The translations under genes and the position numbers were made by a program. 64,000 nucleotides of DNA, from NCBI RefSeq assembly GCF_031180975.1, contig NZ_JAPSLI010000008.1:106905-170904 (forward strand), given 5' to 3'. This document shows, in pieces, positions 45,100 to 55,256 of the stretch. Every line of letters starts with the position of its first letter. The first letter of the stretch is position 1. Source of the stretch: Microbacterium sp. Its GTDB lineage: Bacteria; Actinomycetota; Actinomycetes; Actinomycetales; Microbacteriaceae. Under the pieces are notes generated by a model. It was given only the letters and a program-made list of their open reading frames with translations. It was not told where the DNA came from and made no database searches.

Positions 45100-46308
45100 G
45101 TGGCGGGATATCGTGACCTTCTTCGCACGCCGGGTGTCGCGCGGATGATCGCCGCGCAGCTGCTGGCGCGCTTCCCCAACGGCATGTCCAGCCTCGCGAT
45201 CCTGTTGCACGTCGAGCAGACCACCGGTTCGTACGGCGCGGCGGGCATCGTGCTGGCTGCTGCATCGATCGGCCAGGCGGTCGCCGGCCCCGTGACCAGC
45301 CGCTGGATGGGTGCGTGGGGCATGCGCCGGGTGCTCACCCTCACTCTCGTGGTGTGCGTGCTCTCGGTGCTCGGCCTGGCCCTGCTGCCGCTGAACCTGC
45401 CCGGTTACATGGCTCTCGCCCTGCTCGCCGGCCTGTCCACGCCTCCGGTGCAGTCGGCGGTGCGCACGATCTACCCGAAGCTCGTGAACTCGGGCCAGCT
45501 CACCCCGCTGTTCTCACTGGACGCGTCGCTGCAGGAGATCATCTGGATCGTCGCGCCGGTCGTCATCACGCTCGTCTCCACCCAGGTCGGCACCGTGCAG
45601 GGGCTGCTGCTCGTCGCGATCATCCTCGTCATCGGCGGATCCTGGTTCATCCTGTCCCCCGAGGTCGGCCGGGTGCGCATCCCGCGCAGCCGCCGGGCGT
45701 TCGGCCGCGTCGTGCTCAAGCCACCGGTGATGCTCGCCACGGTGATCGGATTCCTGCTGATCGGCGCGTGCGCGGCGGTGGAGGTCGGCGTCGTCGCCAC
45801 CTTCGGCCACGGCGGGCTGGAGGCGGGGCTGGTGCTGGCCGTCTTCTCGGTGGGCAGCCTCATCGGCGGACTCGCGTTCGGACACATCCCGATCGGTCCG
45901 TGGGCGATGGCGCGGCGCCTGCTGATCGTCACGGTGGGTCTCGCCCTGACGATGGTGATGCTGAACGTGTACTGGATCGGCGGCACGCTGCTGGTGGCGG
46001 GTCTCGGCGTCGCGCCCGCGCTGGCGGTGCTGTTCGCCATCACCACGGCGAGCGTCAAGTTCAGCGACACGGCAGAGGCGTTCGGCTGGGCCGGCACCGG
46101 TCAGCTGATCGGCGCCGCCGCCGGATCCGCCGTCGCCGGCATCCTCATCGACCTGAACGGTCCCAACGGCGCCTACCTCGCCGCCACCCTGTTCTCGCTG
46201 GTCGGGCTGGTCGTGTCAATCGCAGCGGTGCGAGCGTTCCCGGATCTGCGCGGCCGCGACCCCAGCCCGCACCCCGACACCGAGCCGGTGCAGGCGATCA
46301 CGTCCTGA
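45100..46308 (+). CDS. MFS transporter, probable exporter
   Basis: A 402-residue permease with about twelve hydrophobic segments. It opens with YRDLLRTPGVARMIAAQLLA and has RFPNGMSSLAILLHVEQTTG after helix 1, typical of the actinobacterial drug-efflux type MFS proteins. SRWMGAWGMRRVLTLT stands where motif A is expected between helices 2 and 3. The substrate is unknown. It stands alone between the nrd control region and the hydrolase gene, using a GTG start at a leaderless position. Confidence 0.88.
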   Translation: MAGYRDLLRTPGVARMIAAQLLARFPNGMSSLAILLHVEQTTGSYGAAGIVLAAASIGQAVAGPVTSRWMGAWGMRRVLTLTLVVCVLSVLGLALLPLNLPGYMALALLAGLSTPPVQSAVRTIYPKLVNSGQLTPLFSLDASLQEIIWIVAPVVITLVSTQVGTVQGLLLVAIILVIGGSWFILSPEVGRVRIPRSRRAFGRVVLKPPVMLATVIGFLLIGACAAVEVGVVATFGHGGLEAGLVLAVFSVGSLIGGLAFGHIPIGPWAMARRLLIVTVGLALTMVMLNVYWIGGTLLVAGLGVAPALAVLFAITTASVKFSDTAEAFGWAGTGQLIGAAAGSAVAGILIDLNGPNGAYLAATLFSLVGLVVSIAAVRAFPDLRGRDPSPHPDTEPVQAITS

Positions 46309-46336
46309 TCGGCCCGGCGGCGTCTGCGCGCGGTCG

Positions 46337-46342
46337 TAGGCT
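46337..46342 (+). promoter_or_regulatory. -10 element TAGGCT, leaderless start
   Basis: TAGGCT plus a 6-nt spacer (ggacgc) precedes the GTG start at 46349; no Shine-Dalgarno sequence is visible. Confidence 0.5.
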
Positions 46343-46348
46343 GGACGC

Positions 46349-47131
46349 GTGCCCGCACCGCTCACCCTTCCCCGCCTGACCTGGGGCGACGGCCCGCGCC
46401 GCGCCCTGCTCGTGCACGGCCTCGGCTCGTCCGGGGCGCTGATGTGGCGCGTCGCCGTCGCGCTGGCGGATGCCGGCTGGCACGCCACCGCGGTCGACCT
46501 GCGCGGACACGGCGACGCGCCCCGCGCGCTCGACTACTCGGTCGCCGGATACGCCGCCGATATCGCCGCCACCGCCCCGCACGACGGCGGCGGGTGGGAT
46601 GCCGTGATCGGCCACTCCCTCGGCGGCGCGGCCAGCACCGTCGCCGCGGCCGAGAACCCGCAGTGGACGCGCCGCCTGCTGCTCATCGACCCCGCCATCC
46701 ACGTGGCCGGGCGCGACGCCGGCATCATCCGGCGCAGCCAGGAGCGGGCATTCGCGACGCCGTCGGAGGACACGGTGCGGGACGAGCATCCGCACTGGCA
46801 TCTGCAGGACATCGAACTGAAGGTCGATGCGGTGCGCCGCGGCAGCAGATGGGCGGTGGAGCAGACCAGCGCCCAGAACCAGCGGTGGGACGTGCGCGCC
46901 GAGGCCGCGCGGCTGACCGTACCGACGCACATCGTCGGCGCGGACCCCGAGGTGTACAGCCTGTTCACCGGCGACCTCGCCGCTTCCGTGCTCGAGAACC
47001 CGCACGTGACGATGTCGATCGTGACCGGCGCCGGTCACTCCCCGCATCGCGACAAGCCCGAAGAGACGATCCGCCAGATCCTGGAGGCCCTGAAGTGCGA
47101 CGTACTGAGCGACAGAAGGGAGTCGAAGTGA
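46349..47131 (+). CDS. Alpha/beta hydrolase
   Basis: A 260-residue serine hydrolase. The oxyanion segment is LLVHGLGSSGALMWR (about 20-34), the nucleophile Ser lies in VIGHSLGGAAST (about residue 92), an acidic residue is in IVGADPEVYS and the catalytic His is in TGAGHSPHRDKPE. It overlaps the acyl-CoA dehydrogenase by 4 nt (GTGA). The pair could act on a CoA- or ester-linked substrate, but nothing fixes which. Confidence 0.88.
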   Translation: MPAPLTLPRLTWGDGPRRALLVHGLGSSGALMWRVAVALADAGWHATAVDLRGHGDAPRALDYSVAGYAADIAATAPHDGGGWDAVIGHSLGGAASTVAAAENPQWTRRLLLIDPAIHVAGRDAGIIRRSQERAFATPSEDTVRDEHPHWHLQDIELKVDAVRRGSRWAVEQTSAQNQRWDVRAEAARLTVPTHIVGADPEVYSLFTGDLAASVLENPHVTMSIVTGAGHSPHRDKPEETIRQILEALKCDVLSDRRESK

Positions 47132-48288
47132 GCGCGTTCGACCCCACCGAGCACCTCCCCGACGACCTGCTGGAGCGCATCCGCGAGCGAGCGCCGATCC
47201 ACGACCGCGAGAACACGTTCCCGCAGCAGGACCTCGACGAACTGCACGAAGCCGGCTACCTCGCCATCCTGGTCCCGGCCGACCGTGGCGGCGCCGGCCT
47301 CGGGCTCGAGCAGGCCGCGCTGCTGCAGCAGCGCCTCGCGACCGCCTCCCCTGCCACCGCCCTGGCCGTGAACATGCACCTCGTATGGACCGGTGTCGCC
47401 AAGGTGTTCGGCGACCGCGGCGTGCCGGGGCTCGAGTTCGTGCAGGACGGCGCCGTGGCCGGCGAGGTGTTCGCCTTCGGCATCAGCGAGGGCGGCAACG
47501 ACCTGGTGCTGTTCGGCAGCGACACGGATGCCGTTCCGCAGCCCGACGGCGGATACGCGTTCACCGGCACGAAGATCTTCACCTCGCTCGCCCCGGTGTG
47601 GACCAGGCTCGGACTGCACGGCCTCGACACCACCAGCGCGGACGCACCCAAGCTCGTGTTCGCGTTCGTCGACAGGACGGATGCCGTCGTCACGAGCGAC
47701 GACTGGGACACCCTCGGCATGCGCGGCACCCAGAGCCGCACCACCCGCCTGAACGGCGCCATCGCCGCCCCGGAACACGTGGTGCGACGGATCGATCCGG
47801 GACCGAACCCCGACCCCATCGTGTTCGGCATCTTCAGCGTGTTCGAGATCCTGCTGGCATCGGTGTACACCGGGATCGCCCGGCGCGCGCTGGACCTGTC
47901 TGTGTCGGCGGCGCAGACCCGGCGCTCGAAGAAGACGGGCACGACGTACAGTCAGGATCCCGACATCCGCTGGCGCATCGCCGACATGGCTCTCGCCTAC
48001 GACGCCCTGCCGCCGCAGATCGCGGCGCTGGCGCGCGACGTCGACCAGTCGGCCGACCACGGCGCCCGCTGGTTCACCCTGCTGTCAGGGGTGAAGCACC
48101 GGGCCGTCACGATGGCGAAGCACGTCGTCGACCAGGCGATGCTCGTGTCGGGCGGGGGGTCGTACTTCACCGGCAACGAGCTGTCGCGGCTGTACCGTGA
48201 CGTGCTGGCCGGCATGTTCCACCCCTCCGACCCCGAGTCCGCGCACGCCACCGCGGCGAGCGCGTGGCTGGGTCCGCTGGAGGGCTGA
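47128..48288 (+). CDS. Acyl-CoA dehydrogenase family protein
   Basis: A 386-residue FAD-dependent dehydrogenase. The N-terminal helical domain has LDELHEAGYLAILVPADRGG (about 37-56), the middle beta domain FAFGISEGGNDLVLFGSD and GGYAFTGTKIFTSLAP, and the C-terminal helices GIARRALDLSVSAAQTRRSK with a final ELSRLYRDVLAGMFHP. FTSL in place of the usual WITN near the flavin and a short C-terminus are typical of the DszC/NcnH-like or atypical subgroup. A catalytic Glu was not identified with certainty. Confidence 0.88.
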   Translation: MSAFDPTEHLPDDLLERIRERAPIHDRENTFPQQDLDELHEAGYLAILVPADRGGAGLGLEQAALLQQRLATASPATALAVNMHLVWTGVAKVFGDRGVPGLEFVQDGAVAGEVFAFGISEGGNDLVLFGSDTDAVPQPDGGYAFTGTKIFTSLAPVWTRLGLHGLDTTSADAPKLVFAFVDRTDAVVTSDDWDTLGMRGTQSRTTRLNGAIAAPEHVVRRIDPGPNPDPIVFGIFSVFEILLASVYTGIARRALDLSVSAAQTRRSKKTGTTYSQDPDIRWRIADMALAYDALPPQIAALARDVDQSADHGARWFTLLSGVKHRAVTMAKHVVDQAMLVSGGGSYFTGNELSRLYRDVLAGMFHPSDPESAHATAASAWLGPLEG

Positions 48289-48306
48289 CCTGAGAGGATG
48301 GGCGGC

Positions 48307-49605
48307 ATGTCGCGTACACCGATGGCGCTGCTCTCCCCCGCCGACCAGGAGCGGCTGCGCGCGCTGCGCCGGATGAAGGCCGTGGCTCTGGGGGCGCTGG
48401 CGGTCATGGCCCTCGCCTTCGTGCTGGCGTTCTGGCTGCAGGAGCGGCACCCATGGCTGCAGTACGTGCGCGCAGCCGCCGAGGGCGGCATGGTGGGCGC
48501 GCTGGCCGACTGGTTCGCGGTGACCGCGCTGTTCCGGCATCCGCTCGGCATCCCCATTCCGCACACGGCGATCATCCCCAACCGCAAGGACGAGATCGGC
48601 CGCACTCTGGGGGAATTCGTCGAGACCAACTTCCTGGCCGGCCCTGTGGTGCGCGACAAACTGGCGACGACGGCGCTCTCGCGGCGGCTCGGCGAGTGGC
48701 TCCGCGACCCCTCACCCGCCGCCGACGGGCGCACTCACGCGGAACGGGTGGTCGCGGAGGCGTCCACGGCGGCCTCGGCCGTGCTGCGCGCGTTGGCCGA
48801 CGAGGACGTGCAGGACCTGATCACCGACCTCGCGCGCGAGCATCTGATCGAGCCGGACTGGGCGCCCTCCGCCGGCGCCTGGCTGGAGCGGATCGTCGAC
48901 GCCGACGCCCACCGTGGGGCGGTGGATCTGGCTGTGGACAGCATCGCGAACTGGCTGGACGGCAACGCGCACACGTTCAGCGGCCTGGTGTCGCGACGGC
49001 TGCCCGCCTGGGTGCCTCGTGTCGCCCAGCGACTGGTCGACGAGACGGTCTACCACGAGGCGGTGCGGTTCGTCGCGGCCGTGCAGGCCGATCCGCGGCA
49101 TCCGGCCCGCCGAGCGCTGGACGGCTACCTCGCCCGGCTCGCGGCCGGCCTGCAGCACGACCCGGCGATGCGGCAGCGCTTCGAAGGCGCCAAGGCGGCC
49201 GTGTTCGACAGCCCGCGGGTGGGCGCGCTGGCCGCGGAGGTGTGGAACACCGCGAAGAACGGGCTGCTCACCGCCCTCGCCGATCCGCGGAGCGGTCTGC
49301 GCCGCCGGGCCGCGACGGCGGTGGCCGAGGTCGGTGACCGGCTCGCGACGGATGCCGCGCTGCAGGCGCGCGTGGACGGCTGGGCCATCGACGCGGCCGT
49401 GTTCCTCGTCGAGCGGTACCGCCACGACATCGCCTCGATCATCACCGACACCGTGGAGAAGTGGGACGCCGCGGAGACCACCGAGAAGATCGAACTGATG
49501 GTCGGGCGCGACCTGCAGTACATCCGTCTCAACGGCACGGTCGTCGGAGCCCTCGCGGGTCTGGCGATCTTCGCCGTCGCGCACGCCCTCATCCGCGGCG
49601 TCTGA
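48307..49605 (+). CDS. DUF445 family membrane protein
   Basis: A 432-residue protein with an N-terminal transmembrane helix (about 23-43), the family signature AAAEGGMVGALADWFAVTALFRHPLGIPIPHTAI (in parts, about 57-90) and IIPNRKDEIGRTLGEFVETNFL. A long helical region (about 100-400) is followed by a C-terminal membrane helix (LNGTVVGALAGLAIFAVAHAL). DUF445 proteins (YjiN-like) have no known function. ATG at 48307 was preferred because AGAGGA lies about 8 nt upstream; ATG at 48298 is too close to that site. Confidence 0.88.
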   Translation: MSRTPMALLSPADQERLRALRRMKAVALGALAVMALAFVLAFWLQERHPWLQYVRAAAEGGMVGALADWFAVTALFRHPLGIPIPHTAIIPNRKDEIGRTLGEFVETNFLAGPVVRDKLATTALSRRLGEWLRDPSPAADGRTHAERVVAEASTAASAVLRALADEDVQDLITDLAREHLIEPDWAPSAGAWLERIVDADAHRGAVDLAVDSIANWLDGNAHTFSGLVSRRLPAWVPRVAQRLVDETVYHEAVRFVAAVQADPRHPARRALDGYLARLAAGLQHDPAMRQRFEGAKAAVFDSPRVGALAAEVWNTAKNGLLTALADPRSGLRRRAATAVAEVGDRLATDAALQARVDGWAIDAAVFLVERYRHDIASIITDTVEKWDAAETTEKIELMVGRDLQYIRLNGTVVGALAGLAIFAVAHALIRGV

Positions 49606-49626
49606 CCCGCCGCGCACCCCTCCCCG

Positions 49627-49693
49627 CGAGACTTCTCTTTCTGCATGAGACAGCACGCCAATCGGCCCGTCTCACGCTGGAACATAAGTCTCG
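49627..49693. repeat. REP-like palindromic repeat, copy 3
   Basis: This matches copies 1 and 2 at both ends (CGAGACTTCTCTTTC left, AAGTCTCG right, GTCTCACGCTGGAAC inside) with a diverged middle. It again lies between convergent genes (DUF445 and hutG). Confidence 0.7.
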
Positions 49694-49718
49694 CGGGCGG
49701 GGCGCGGCGGGTAGGACG

Positions 49719-50618
49719 TCAGCGGGCGGCGAGGGCGGCCAGCAACTCCAGAACGCACAGCGCCGCGAGGCGCACGGTGCGGCCGTCCTCGGCATCCGCG
49801 GTCGCGTCGACCTCGGCGAGGTCGGCGCTGACGATCCGCTCGTCGGCTGCCAGCGTCCGCACCAGGGCCCGCAGCTCCCACGCCGCGAAGCCGCCGGGGA
49901 CGCTCGCCGGGCAGCCAGGCACGGCGGCGCGGTCGGCGGCGTCCACGTCGATGTCCAGGTGGATGCGCGCCCCCGCACCGGCGACGCGCAGGGCCTCGGC
50001 GGCGACATCGGCGACGCCTCGGCGGCGCACCTCGTCGAGCGTGATCACGCGGATGCCCCAGTCCGCGGCACGCCGAGCGTACGCGGCCGAGTTCGCGAAG
50101 TCCGCGATGCCGATCTGAACGATCCGAGTCGGGTCGATGCGCTCGGCCTCCGGCGCGTCCTGCACCAGGCGCCGCACCGGCGAGCCGTTGGACACCCCGT
50201 CGCGCAGGTCGAAGTGCGCGTCGATCGTGATCAGTCCGTCGGCGCCGGCCCCGCGGGCGACCGGATAGGTGAGCGAGTTGTCGCCCCCGAGTGCGATCAC
50301 CAGCCGGGCAGCCTCGGAGAGCTCCCGCACGCGGGCCACCGCACGCTCGACACCCTCGTCGCCGTCCGGCTCCTGCACATCGCCGGCGTCGACGATGCGC
50401 AGCGCCTCGTTCAGGTCGACCGCCGGCGGACCCATCAACGTCGCGCTGTACCGGGGCAGCGCCTCGCGGATCGCAGCGGGCGTGGCATGCGCGCCGGTCG
50501 TCGAGAGCGATGTGCGCCAGGTGGGCACGCCGACGATGACGGCATCCGCGCGCTCGCCCTCGGCCGGTGCAGGCCACGATCCGGCGCGCGGCCAGAGCTC
50601 GTCATGCGGCAGAGCCAT
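49719..50618 (-). CDS. hutG: Arginase-fold formimidoylglutamase
   Basis: A 299-residue ureohydrolase, last gene of the hut operon, expected to hydrolyse N-formimidoyl-L-glutamate to glutamate and formamide. The manganese-binding motifs are [11 protein letters not shown] (His replaced by Asn as often in HutG), [11 protein letters not shown] and [15 protein letters not shown]. The start overlaps hutI by 17 nt. Arginase and agmatinase are the alternatives; position decides for HutG. Confidence 0.88.
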   Translation of the reverse strand: MALPHDELWPRAGSWPAPAEGERADAVIVGVPTWRTSLSTTGAHATPAAIREALPRYSATLMGPPAVDLNEALRIVDAGDVQEPDGDEGVERAVARVRELSEAARLVIALGGDNSLTYPVARGAGADGLITIDAHFDLRDGVSNGSPVRRLVQDAPEAERIDPTRIVQIGIADFANSAAYARRAADWGIRVITLDEVRRRGVADVAAEALRVAGAGARIHLDIDVDAADRAAVPGCPASVPGGFAAWELRALVRTLAADERIVSADLAEVDATADAEDGRTVRLAALCVLELLAALAAR

Positions 50619-51813
50619 GCTGATCCTTTCGCCAGGCGGTCACGCCGTCCTTCCACACCTGCTTCACGAGCGGCACCCCGGGCCGGTAGGCCAGGTGCAC
50701 GCGCGTGGGCGCGTCGAGCATCACGAGGTCGGCCCGCTTGCCCGGCGCGACGACGCCGATGTCGTCGCGCCGGAGTGCGGCGGCTCCCCCGGCTGTGGCG
50801 GCCCAGACCGCCTCGGCCGTCGTCATGCCCATGTCGCGCACCGCGACCGCGATGCAGAACGGCATCGAGCTGGTGAAGCTGGACCCGGGGTTGGTGTCGC
50901 AGGCCAGCGCGACGGTGACGCCGGCGTCGATGAGCCGGCGCGCGTCGGGGTACGGCTGACGGGTGGAGAACTCCACCCCGGGCAGCAGCGTCAGGACGGT
51001 GTCGGATGCCGCGAGCGCGGCGACATCGTCGTCGGTCAGGTAGGTGCCGTGGTCGACGGATGCCGCTCCCAGCTCCACCGCCAATCGCACGCCCTCGCCC
51101 GGACCGAGCTGGCTGGCGTGCACCCGCGGCATCAGGCCCCGGGCGATGCCCGCCTCCAGCACCCGCCGCGACTGCGGCACCGTGAAGGCACCGGTCTCGC
51201 AGAAGACGTCGATCCATTTCGCGTGCGGCGCGCAGGCGTCGAGCATGTCGCCGATCACGAGGTCGACGTACTCGTCGCCGCGGTCGGCATACTCGGCGGG
51301 GACGACGTGCGCGCCGAGGAAGGTCACCTCGGACGTCACCTCGGCCGCGAGCCGGACCAGGCGCTCCTCGGTGGGGACGTCCAGCCCGTAGCCGCTCTTG
51401 ATCTCGACCGTGGTGGTGCCCTGCGCGAGCATCTCGTCGAGGAACCGGCGCACCCGGGTCCGCAGCTGGTCGTCGGTCGCCGTGCGAGTCGCGGCGACGG
51501 TCGAGCGGATGCCGCCTGCGGCGTACTTCTGCCCGGCCATGCGCGCCTCGAACTCGGCGGCGCGGTCGCCGCCGAACACGAGGTGGCTGTGGCTGTCCAC
51601 GAACCCGGGGATGACGGCCCGTCCGGCCGCGTCGACGACCTCGCCGGCGGCCGGCGCCTGCGCGGTCGGGCCGACCCACGAGATCAGGCCATCCTCGATG
51701 AACACGGCCGCATCGTGCAGCATGCCGAAGCGGTCGGCCGCCGACCCTTCGGCAGGCTCAGGGCACGCGTTGGTGGTCAGCTCCCCGATGTTCGTGATCA
51801 GCAGATCGCTCAC
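50602..51813 (-). CDS. hutI: Imidazolonepropionase
   Basis: A 403-residue metal hydrolase that opens 4-imidazolone-5-propionate to formimidoylglutamate. The zinc motif [20 protein letters not shown] is near residue 74, with [48 protein letters not shown] and [20 protein letters not shown] following. At residues 15-24 the unusual stretch [10 protein letters not shown] is encoded by a dispersed repeat inserted in frame. The start overlaps the hutU stop by 4 nt. Confidence 0.93.
   Translation of the reverse strand: MSDLLITNIGELTTNACPEPAEGSAADRFGMLHDAAVFIEDGLISWVGPTAQAPAAGEVVDAAGRAVIPGFVDSHSHLVFGGDRAAEFEARMAGQKYAAGGIRSTVAATRTATDDQLRTRVRRFLDEMLAQGTTTVEIKSGYGLDVPTEERLVRLAAEVTSEVTFLGAHVVPAEYADRGDEYVDLVIGDMLDACAPHAKWIDVFCETGAFTVPQSRRVLEAGIARGLMPRVHASQLGPGEGVRLAVELGAASVDHGTYLTDDDVAALAASDTVLTLLPGVEFSTRQPYPDARRLIDAGVTVALACDTNPGSSFTSSMPFCIAVAVRDMGMTTAEAVWAATAGGAAALRRDDIGVVAPGKRADLVMLDAPTRVHLAYRPGVPLVKQVWKDGVTAWRKDQHGSAA
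51745..51765. repeat. Dispersed repeat inserted in frame in hutI
   Basis: CCTTCGGCAGGCTCAGGGCA reads on the minus strand as Cys-Pro-Glu-Pro-Ala-Glu-Gly inside hutI. Its core matches the repeat at 44459-44480. Confidence 0.6.
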
Positions 51814-53471
51814 AGCATCGGCACCTTGAGGCCGCGCTCGCGGGCGACGTCGCGGGCGTGCTCGTAGCCGGCGTCGACGTGCCGCATGACTCCGGTGCCG
51901 GGGTCATTGGTCAGCACGCGCTCGAGCTTCTGCGCGGCGAGCTCTGTGCCGTCGGCGACGGTGACCTGACCGGCGTGGATGCTGCGGCCGATGCCGACAC
52001 CGCCGCCGTGGTGCAGCGACACCCAGGCGGCGCCGGAGGCGGTGTTCAGCAGCGCGTTCAGGAGAGGCCAGTCGGCGATCGCGTCCGAGCCGTCCTTCAT
52101 GGCCTCGGTCTCGCGGTACGGCGAGGCGACCGAGCCGGAGTCGAGGTGGTCACGGCCGATCACGATCGGCGCCTTCAGCTCGCCCGAGGCGACCATCTCG
52201 TTGAACTTCAGCCCCGCGAGGTGGCGCTCCTGGTAGCCGAGCCAGCAGATGCGGGCGGGCAGACCTTCGAAGTGCACCTTCTCGCCCGCCTTCTCAAGCC
52301 AGCGGTGCAGGGCCTTGTCCTCGGGGAACAGCTCCGCGATGGCGCGGTCGGTCTTGCGGATGTCCTCGGGGTCGCCGGACAGGGCGGCCCAGCGGAACGG
52401 TCCGCGGCCCTCTTCGAACTGCGGGCGGATGTACGCCGGCACGAACCCGGGGAACGCGAAGGCGCGGTCGAATCCGCCCAGCTGCGCCTCGGCGCGGATC
52501 GAGTTGCCGTAGTCGAACACCGCGGCGCCGGCATCCTGGAAATCGACCATGGCGCGCACGTGCGCCGCCATCGATTCGCGCGAGCGACGCGTGAACTCCT
52601 CCGGGTCGCGCTCCGCCTCGGCCTTCCAGTCCTCGACGGAGATGCCGATGGGCAGGTAGGCGAGCGGGTCGTGGGCGCTGGTCTGGTCGGTGACGATGTC
52701 GATCGGCACGCCCCGGCGGAACAGCTCGGGGAAGACCTCGGCGGCGTTGCCCACGATGCCCACCGAGAGCGCCTCGCCCGCCTCCTTGGCCGCCACGGCA
52801 CGGGCGACGGCGGTGTCGAGGTCGGTGTGGTACTCGTCGAGGTAGCCGTGATCCACGCGGCGGGCCAGGCGAGTCTCGTCGACGTCGACGATGAGGCAGG
52901 CGCCCTCGTTGAGCGTCACTGCGAGCGGCTGGGCGCCGCCCATGCCGCCGGCGCCGCCGGTCAGCGAGAGGGTGCCCTTCAGGGAATCCTTGCCGAGCGA
53001 GCGCGCGACGGCCGCGAACGTCTCGTAGGTGCCCTGCAGGATGCCCTGCGAACCGATGTAGATCCACGAACCGGCGGTCATCTGGCCGTACATGGTCAGC
53101 CCGAGCGCCTCCAGACGGCGGAACTCTGGCCACGTCGCCCAGTCGCCCACCAGGTTGGAGTTGGCGATCAGCACCCGGGGCGCCCATTCGTGGGTGCGGA
53201 ACACGCCGACGGGCTTGCCGGACTGCACCAGCAGCGTCTCGTCGGGCTCAAGCTCGTCGAGGGTGCGCACGATGGCGTCGTACGCCTCCCAGCTGCGCGC
53301 GGCGCGGCCGGTGCCGCCGTAGACGACGAGGTCCTCGGGGTGCTCGGCGACCTCGGGGTCGAGGTTGTTCATCAGCATCCGCTTGGCCGCCTCGGCGCCC
53401 CAGCTCTTCGCGGTGCGCTCGTTGCCGCGCGGGGCGCGGACCGTCCTGGTCGCGGTGGTGGTGTCAGACAT
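51810..53471 (-). CDS. hutU: Urocanate hydratase
   Basis: A 553-residue NAD+-dependent enzyme that hydrates urocanate to imidazolonepropionate. Family signatures are [17 protein letters not shown] (about 48-64), [40 protein letters not shown] (NAD binding, about 163-182), [21 protein letters not shown] and [19 protein letters not shown]. The full length and ATG at 53471 overlapping the hutH 3' end by 8 nt are normal. Second gene of the operon. Confidence 0.97.
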   Translation of the reverse strand: MSDTTTATRTVRAPRGNERTAKSWGAEAAKRMLMNNLDPEVAEHPEDLVVYGGTGRAARSWEAYDAIVRTLDELEPDETLLVQSGKPVGVFRTHEWAPRVLIANSNLVGDWATWPEFRRLEALGLTMYGQMTAGSWIYIGSQGILQGTYETFAAVARSLGKDSLKGTLSLTGGAGGMGGAQPLAVTLNEGACLIVDVDETRLARRVDHGYLDEYHTDLDTAVARAVAAKEAGEALSVGIVGNAAEVFPELFRRGVPIDIVTDQTSAHDPLAYLPIGISVEDWKAEAERDPEEFTRRSRESMAAHVRAMVDFQDAGAAVFDYGNSIRAEAQLGGFDRAFAFPGFVPAYIRPQFEEGRGPFRWAALSGDPEDIRKTDRAIAELFPEDKALHRWLEKAGEKVHFEGLPARICWLGYQERHLAGLKFNEMVASGELKAPIVIGRDHLDSGSVASPYRETEAMKDGSDAIADWPLLNALLNTASGAAWVSLHHGGGVGIGRSIHAGQVTVADGTELAAQKLERVLTNDPGTGVMRHVDAGYEHARDVARERGLKVPML

Positions 53472-55023
53472 TCGCGTGCTCCTTCGCAGTGCGGAGGACC
53501 TCGCCCGAGCGCACGAGCTCGGTGACGGCCTCCATGTCGGGTGAGAGGAAGTGGTCGGGTCCGGGGCCGTCGGCGACGGTTCGGACGAGGTCGCGGACCG
53601 CGCCGGTGGCGGGACCCGCCTGCAGCGGAGCGCGCAGGTCGAGCGCGCGGGCGCCGGTGAGGATCTCGATGGCGATCACGCGGGCCAGCCCGTCGATGGC
53701 GCGGCGCAGCTTGCGTGCGGCCGCCCAGCCCATCGACACGTGGTCCTCCTGCATCGCCGAGGAGGGGATGGAGTCGACGGATGCCGGTGCGGCGAGCCGC
53801 TTCAGCTCCGAAACGATGCCGGCGGCGGCGTACTGGGCGATCATGAGGCCGGAGTCCACGCCCACCTCGTGCGCGAGGAAGGGCGGCAGACCGTGGCTGC
53901 GCGCCGGGTCGAGAGCGCGGTCGGTGCGGCGCTCCGACACGGATGCCACATCGGCGACGGAGATCGCCAGGAAGTCGAGCACGGCGGCGACGGGGGCGCC
54001 GTGGAAGTTGCCGTTCGACTCGATGCGGCCGTCGGCGGTGACGACCGGGTTGTCGACGACGGACGCCAGCTCGCGCTCGGCGATCGTCGCGGCGTGTGCC
54101 ATGGTGTCGCGGGCGGCACCATGCACCTGCGGCGAGCAGCGCAGGGAGTAAGCGTCCTGCACGCGGCCGTCCTCCGGGCCCTTGTGGCTGGCGACCATGG
54201 GCGACTCGCCGAGGAACGCGCGCAGGTTGGCGGCCGAGGTGGCCTGGCCGACCTGGGGGCGCAGCGCCATCAGGTCGGCGGCGAATACGGCGTCCGTACC
54301 CAGCTGCGACTCGATCGACATCGCGGCGGCGAGGTCTGCGGTGGTGACCAGCGTCTCGAGGTCGTGCAGCGCGAGCACCAGCATGCCGAGCATGCCGTCG
54401 GTGCCGTTGATCAGGGCGAGGCCCTCCTTCTCGAGCAGCACGAGCGGCTCGATGCCGGCGGCGGCGAGCGCCTCGGCGGCGGGACGGACCTCGGAGCCGG
54501 CCTGCTGCCCCGGCTCGACCACGCGCACGTGCCCTTCGCCCATCGCCGCCAGAGCGACGTGCGCGAGCGGCGCGAGGTCGCCGGAGCAGCCCAGCGAGCC
54601 GTACTCCCGGACGATCGGTGTGATGCCGGCGTTGAGCATGGCGACGTACGTGTCGACAACGACGGGCCGCACACCGGTGTGGCCCGAGGCGAGGGTCTGC
54701 AGCCGCAGCAGCTGCAGGGCGCGGACGACCTCGGTCTCCACTTCCGGACCGGTTCCGGCTGCGTGCGAGCGGATGAGGCTGACCTGCAGCTGCCGACGCC
54801 GCTCCGGGGCTATGAAGGTCGTCGCGAGAGCGCCGAATCCCGTGGACACGCCGTAGTGCGGCTTCGGGTCGGCGGCCATGCCGTCGATGACGGCCCGGGC
54901 CGCGGCGACACGCTCGCGGGCGGCGTCGGCGATCTCGACGGGAGCGTGGTGGCGGGCGACGGCGACGACGTCCGACGGCGTGAGGGGCGTCGCACCGATG
55001 ACGATCGGAGAGGAATGCTGCAT
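53464..55023 (-). CDS. hutH: Histidine ammonia-lyase
   Basis: A 519-residue enzyme that removes ammonia from L-histidine to give urocanate, the first step of the pathway. The MIO prosthetic group forms from the tripeptide in [15 protein letters not shown]; here it is Cys146-Ser147-Gly148 in place of the usual Ala-Ser-Gly, as recalled for some actinobacterial enzymes. Tyr57 in [11 protein letters not shown] and the [15 protein letters not shown] segment are conserved. ATG at 55023 lies within a TATG; the promoter must lie in the 233-nt gap to the divergent NCS1 gene. An inverted ATGTGCGGACAGCACAT lies in that gap. Confidence 0.96.
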   Translation of the reverse strand: MQHSSPIVIGATPLTPSDVVAVARHHAPVEIADAARERVAAARAVIDGMAADPKPHYGVSTGFGALATTFIAPERRRQLQVSLIRSHAAGTGPEVETEVVRALQLLRLQTLASGHTGVRPVVVDTYVAMLNAGITPIVREYGSLGCSGDLAPLAHVALAAMGEGHVRVVEPGQQAGSEVRPAAEALAAAGIEPLVLLEKEGLALINGTDGMLGMLVLALHDLETLVTTADLAAAMSIESQLGTDAVFAADLMALRPQVGQATSAANLRAFLGESPMVASHKGPEDGRVQDAYSLRCSPQVHGAARDTMAHAATIAERELASVVDNPVVTADGRIESNGNFHGAPVAAVLDFLAISVADVASVSERRTDRALDPARSHGLPPFLAHEVGVDSGLMIAQYAAAGIVSELKRLAAPASVDSIPSSAMQEDHVSMGWAAARKLRRAIDGLARVIAIEILTGARALDLRAPLQAGPATGAVRDLVRTVADGPGPDHFLSPDMEAVTELVRSGEVLRTAKEHANV

Positions 55024-55256
55024 ATGTCGATTCCACACCGGAAAGGCACGCCGCGCACGGCCCTTCATCGGGATTGGGTCTGGGATATCAGACAGCGCAG
55101 CGGAAGACGATGCAGCGGTCGTGCGGGTCGACGACACCGCCAGCATATGTGCGGACAGCACATTCGGAGCCAGAGATTGTGCTTCTCGCCCATACCCAGC
55201 GGTGCCCCGTCTCGTTACGCTGGCCGCACCCTGTCCCCCTTTCCCGAAGGACCCTC

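Noticed and set aside
50435..51679. A 414-codon frame overlapping hutI in another frame of the same strand
   Set aside because: It is Arg/Gly-rich shadow sequence; hutI in the other frame has all metal ligands and family motifs.
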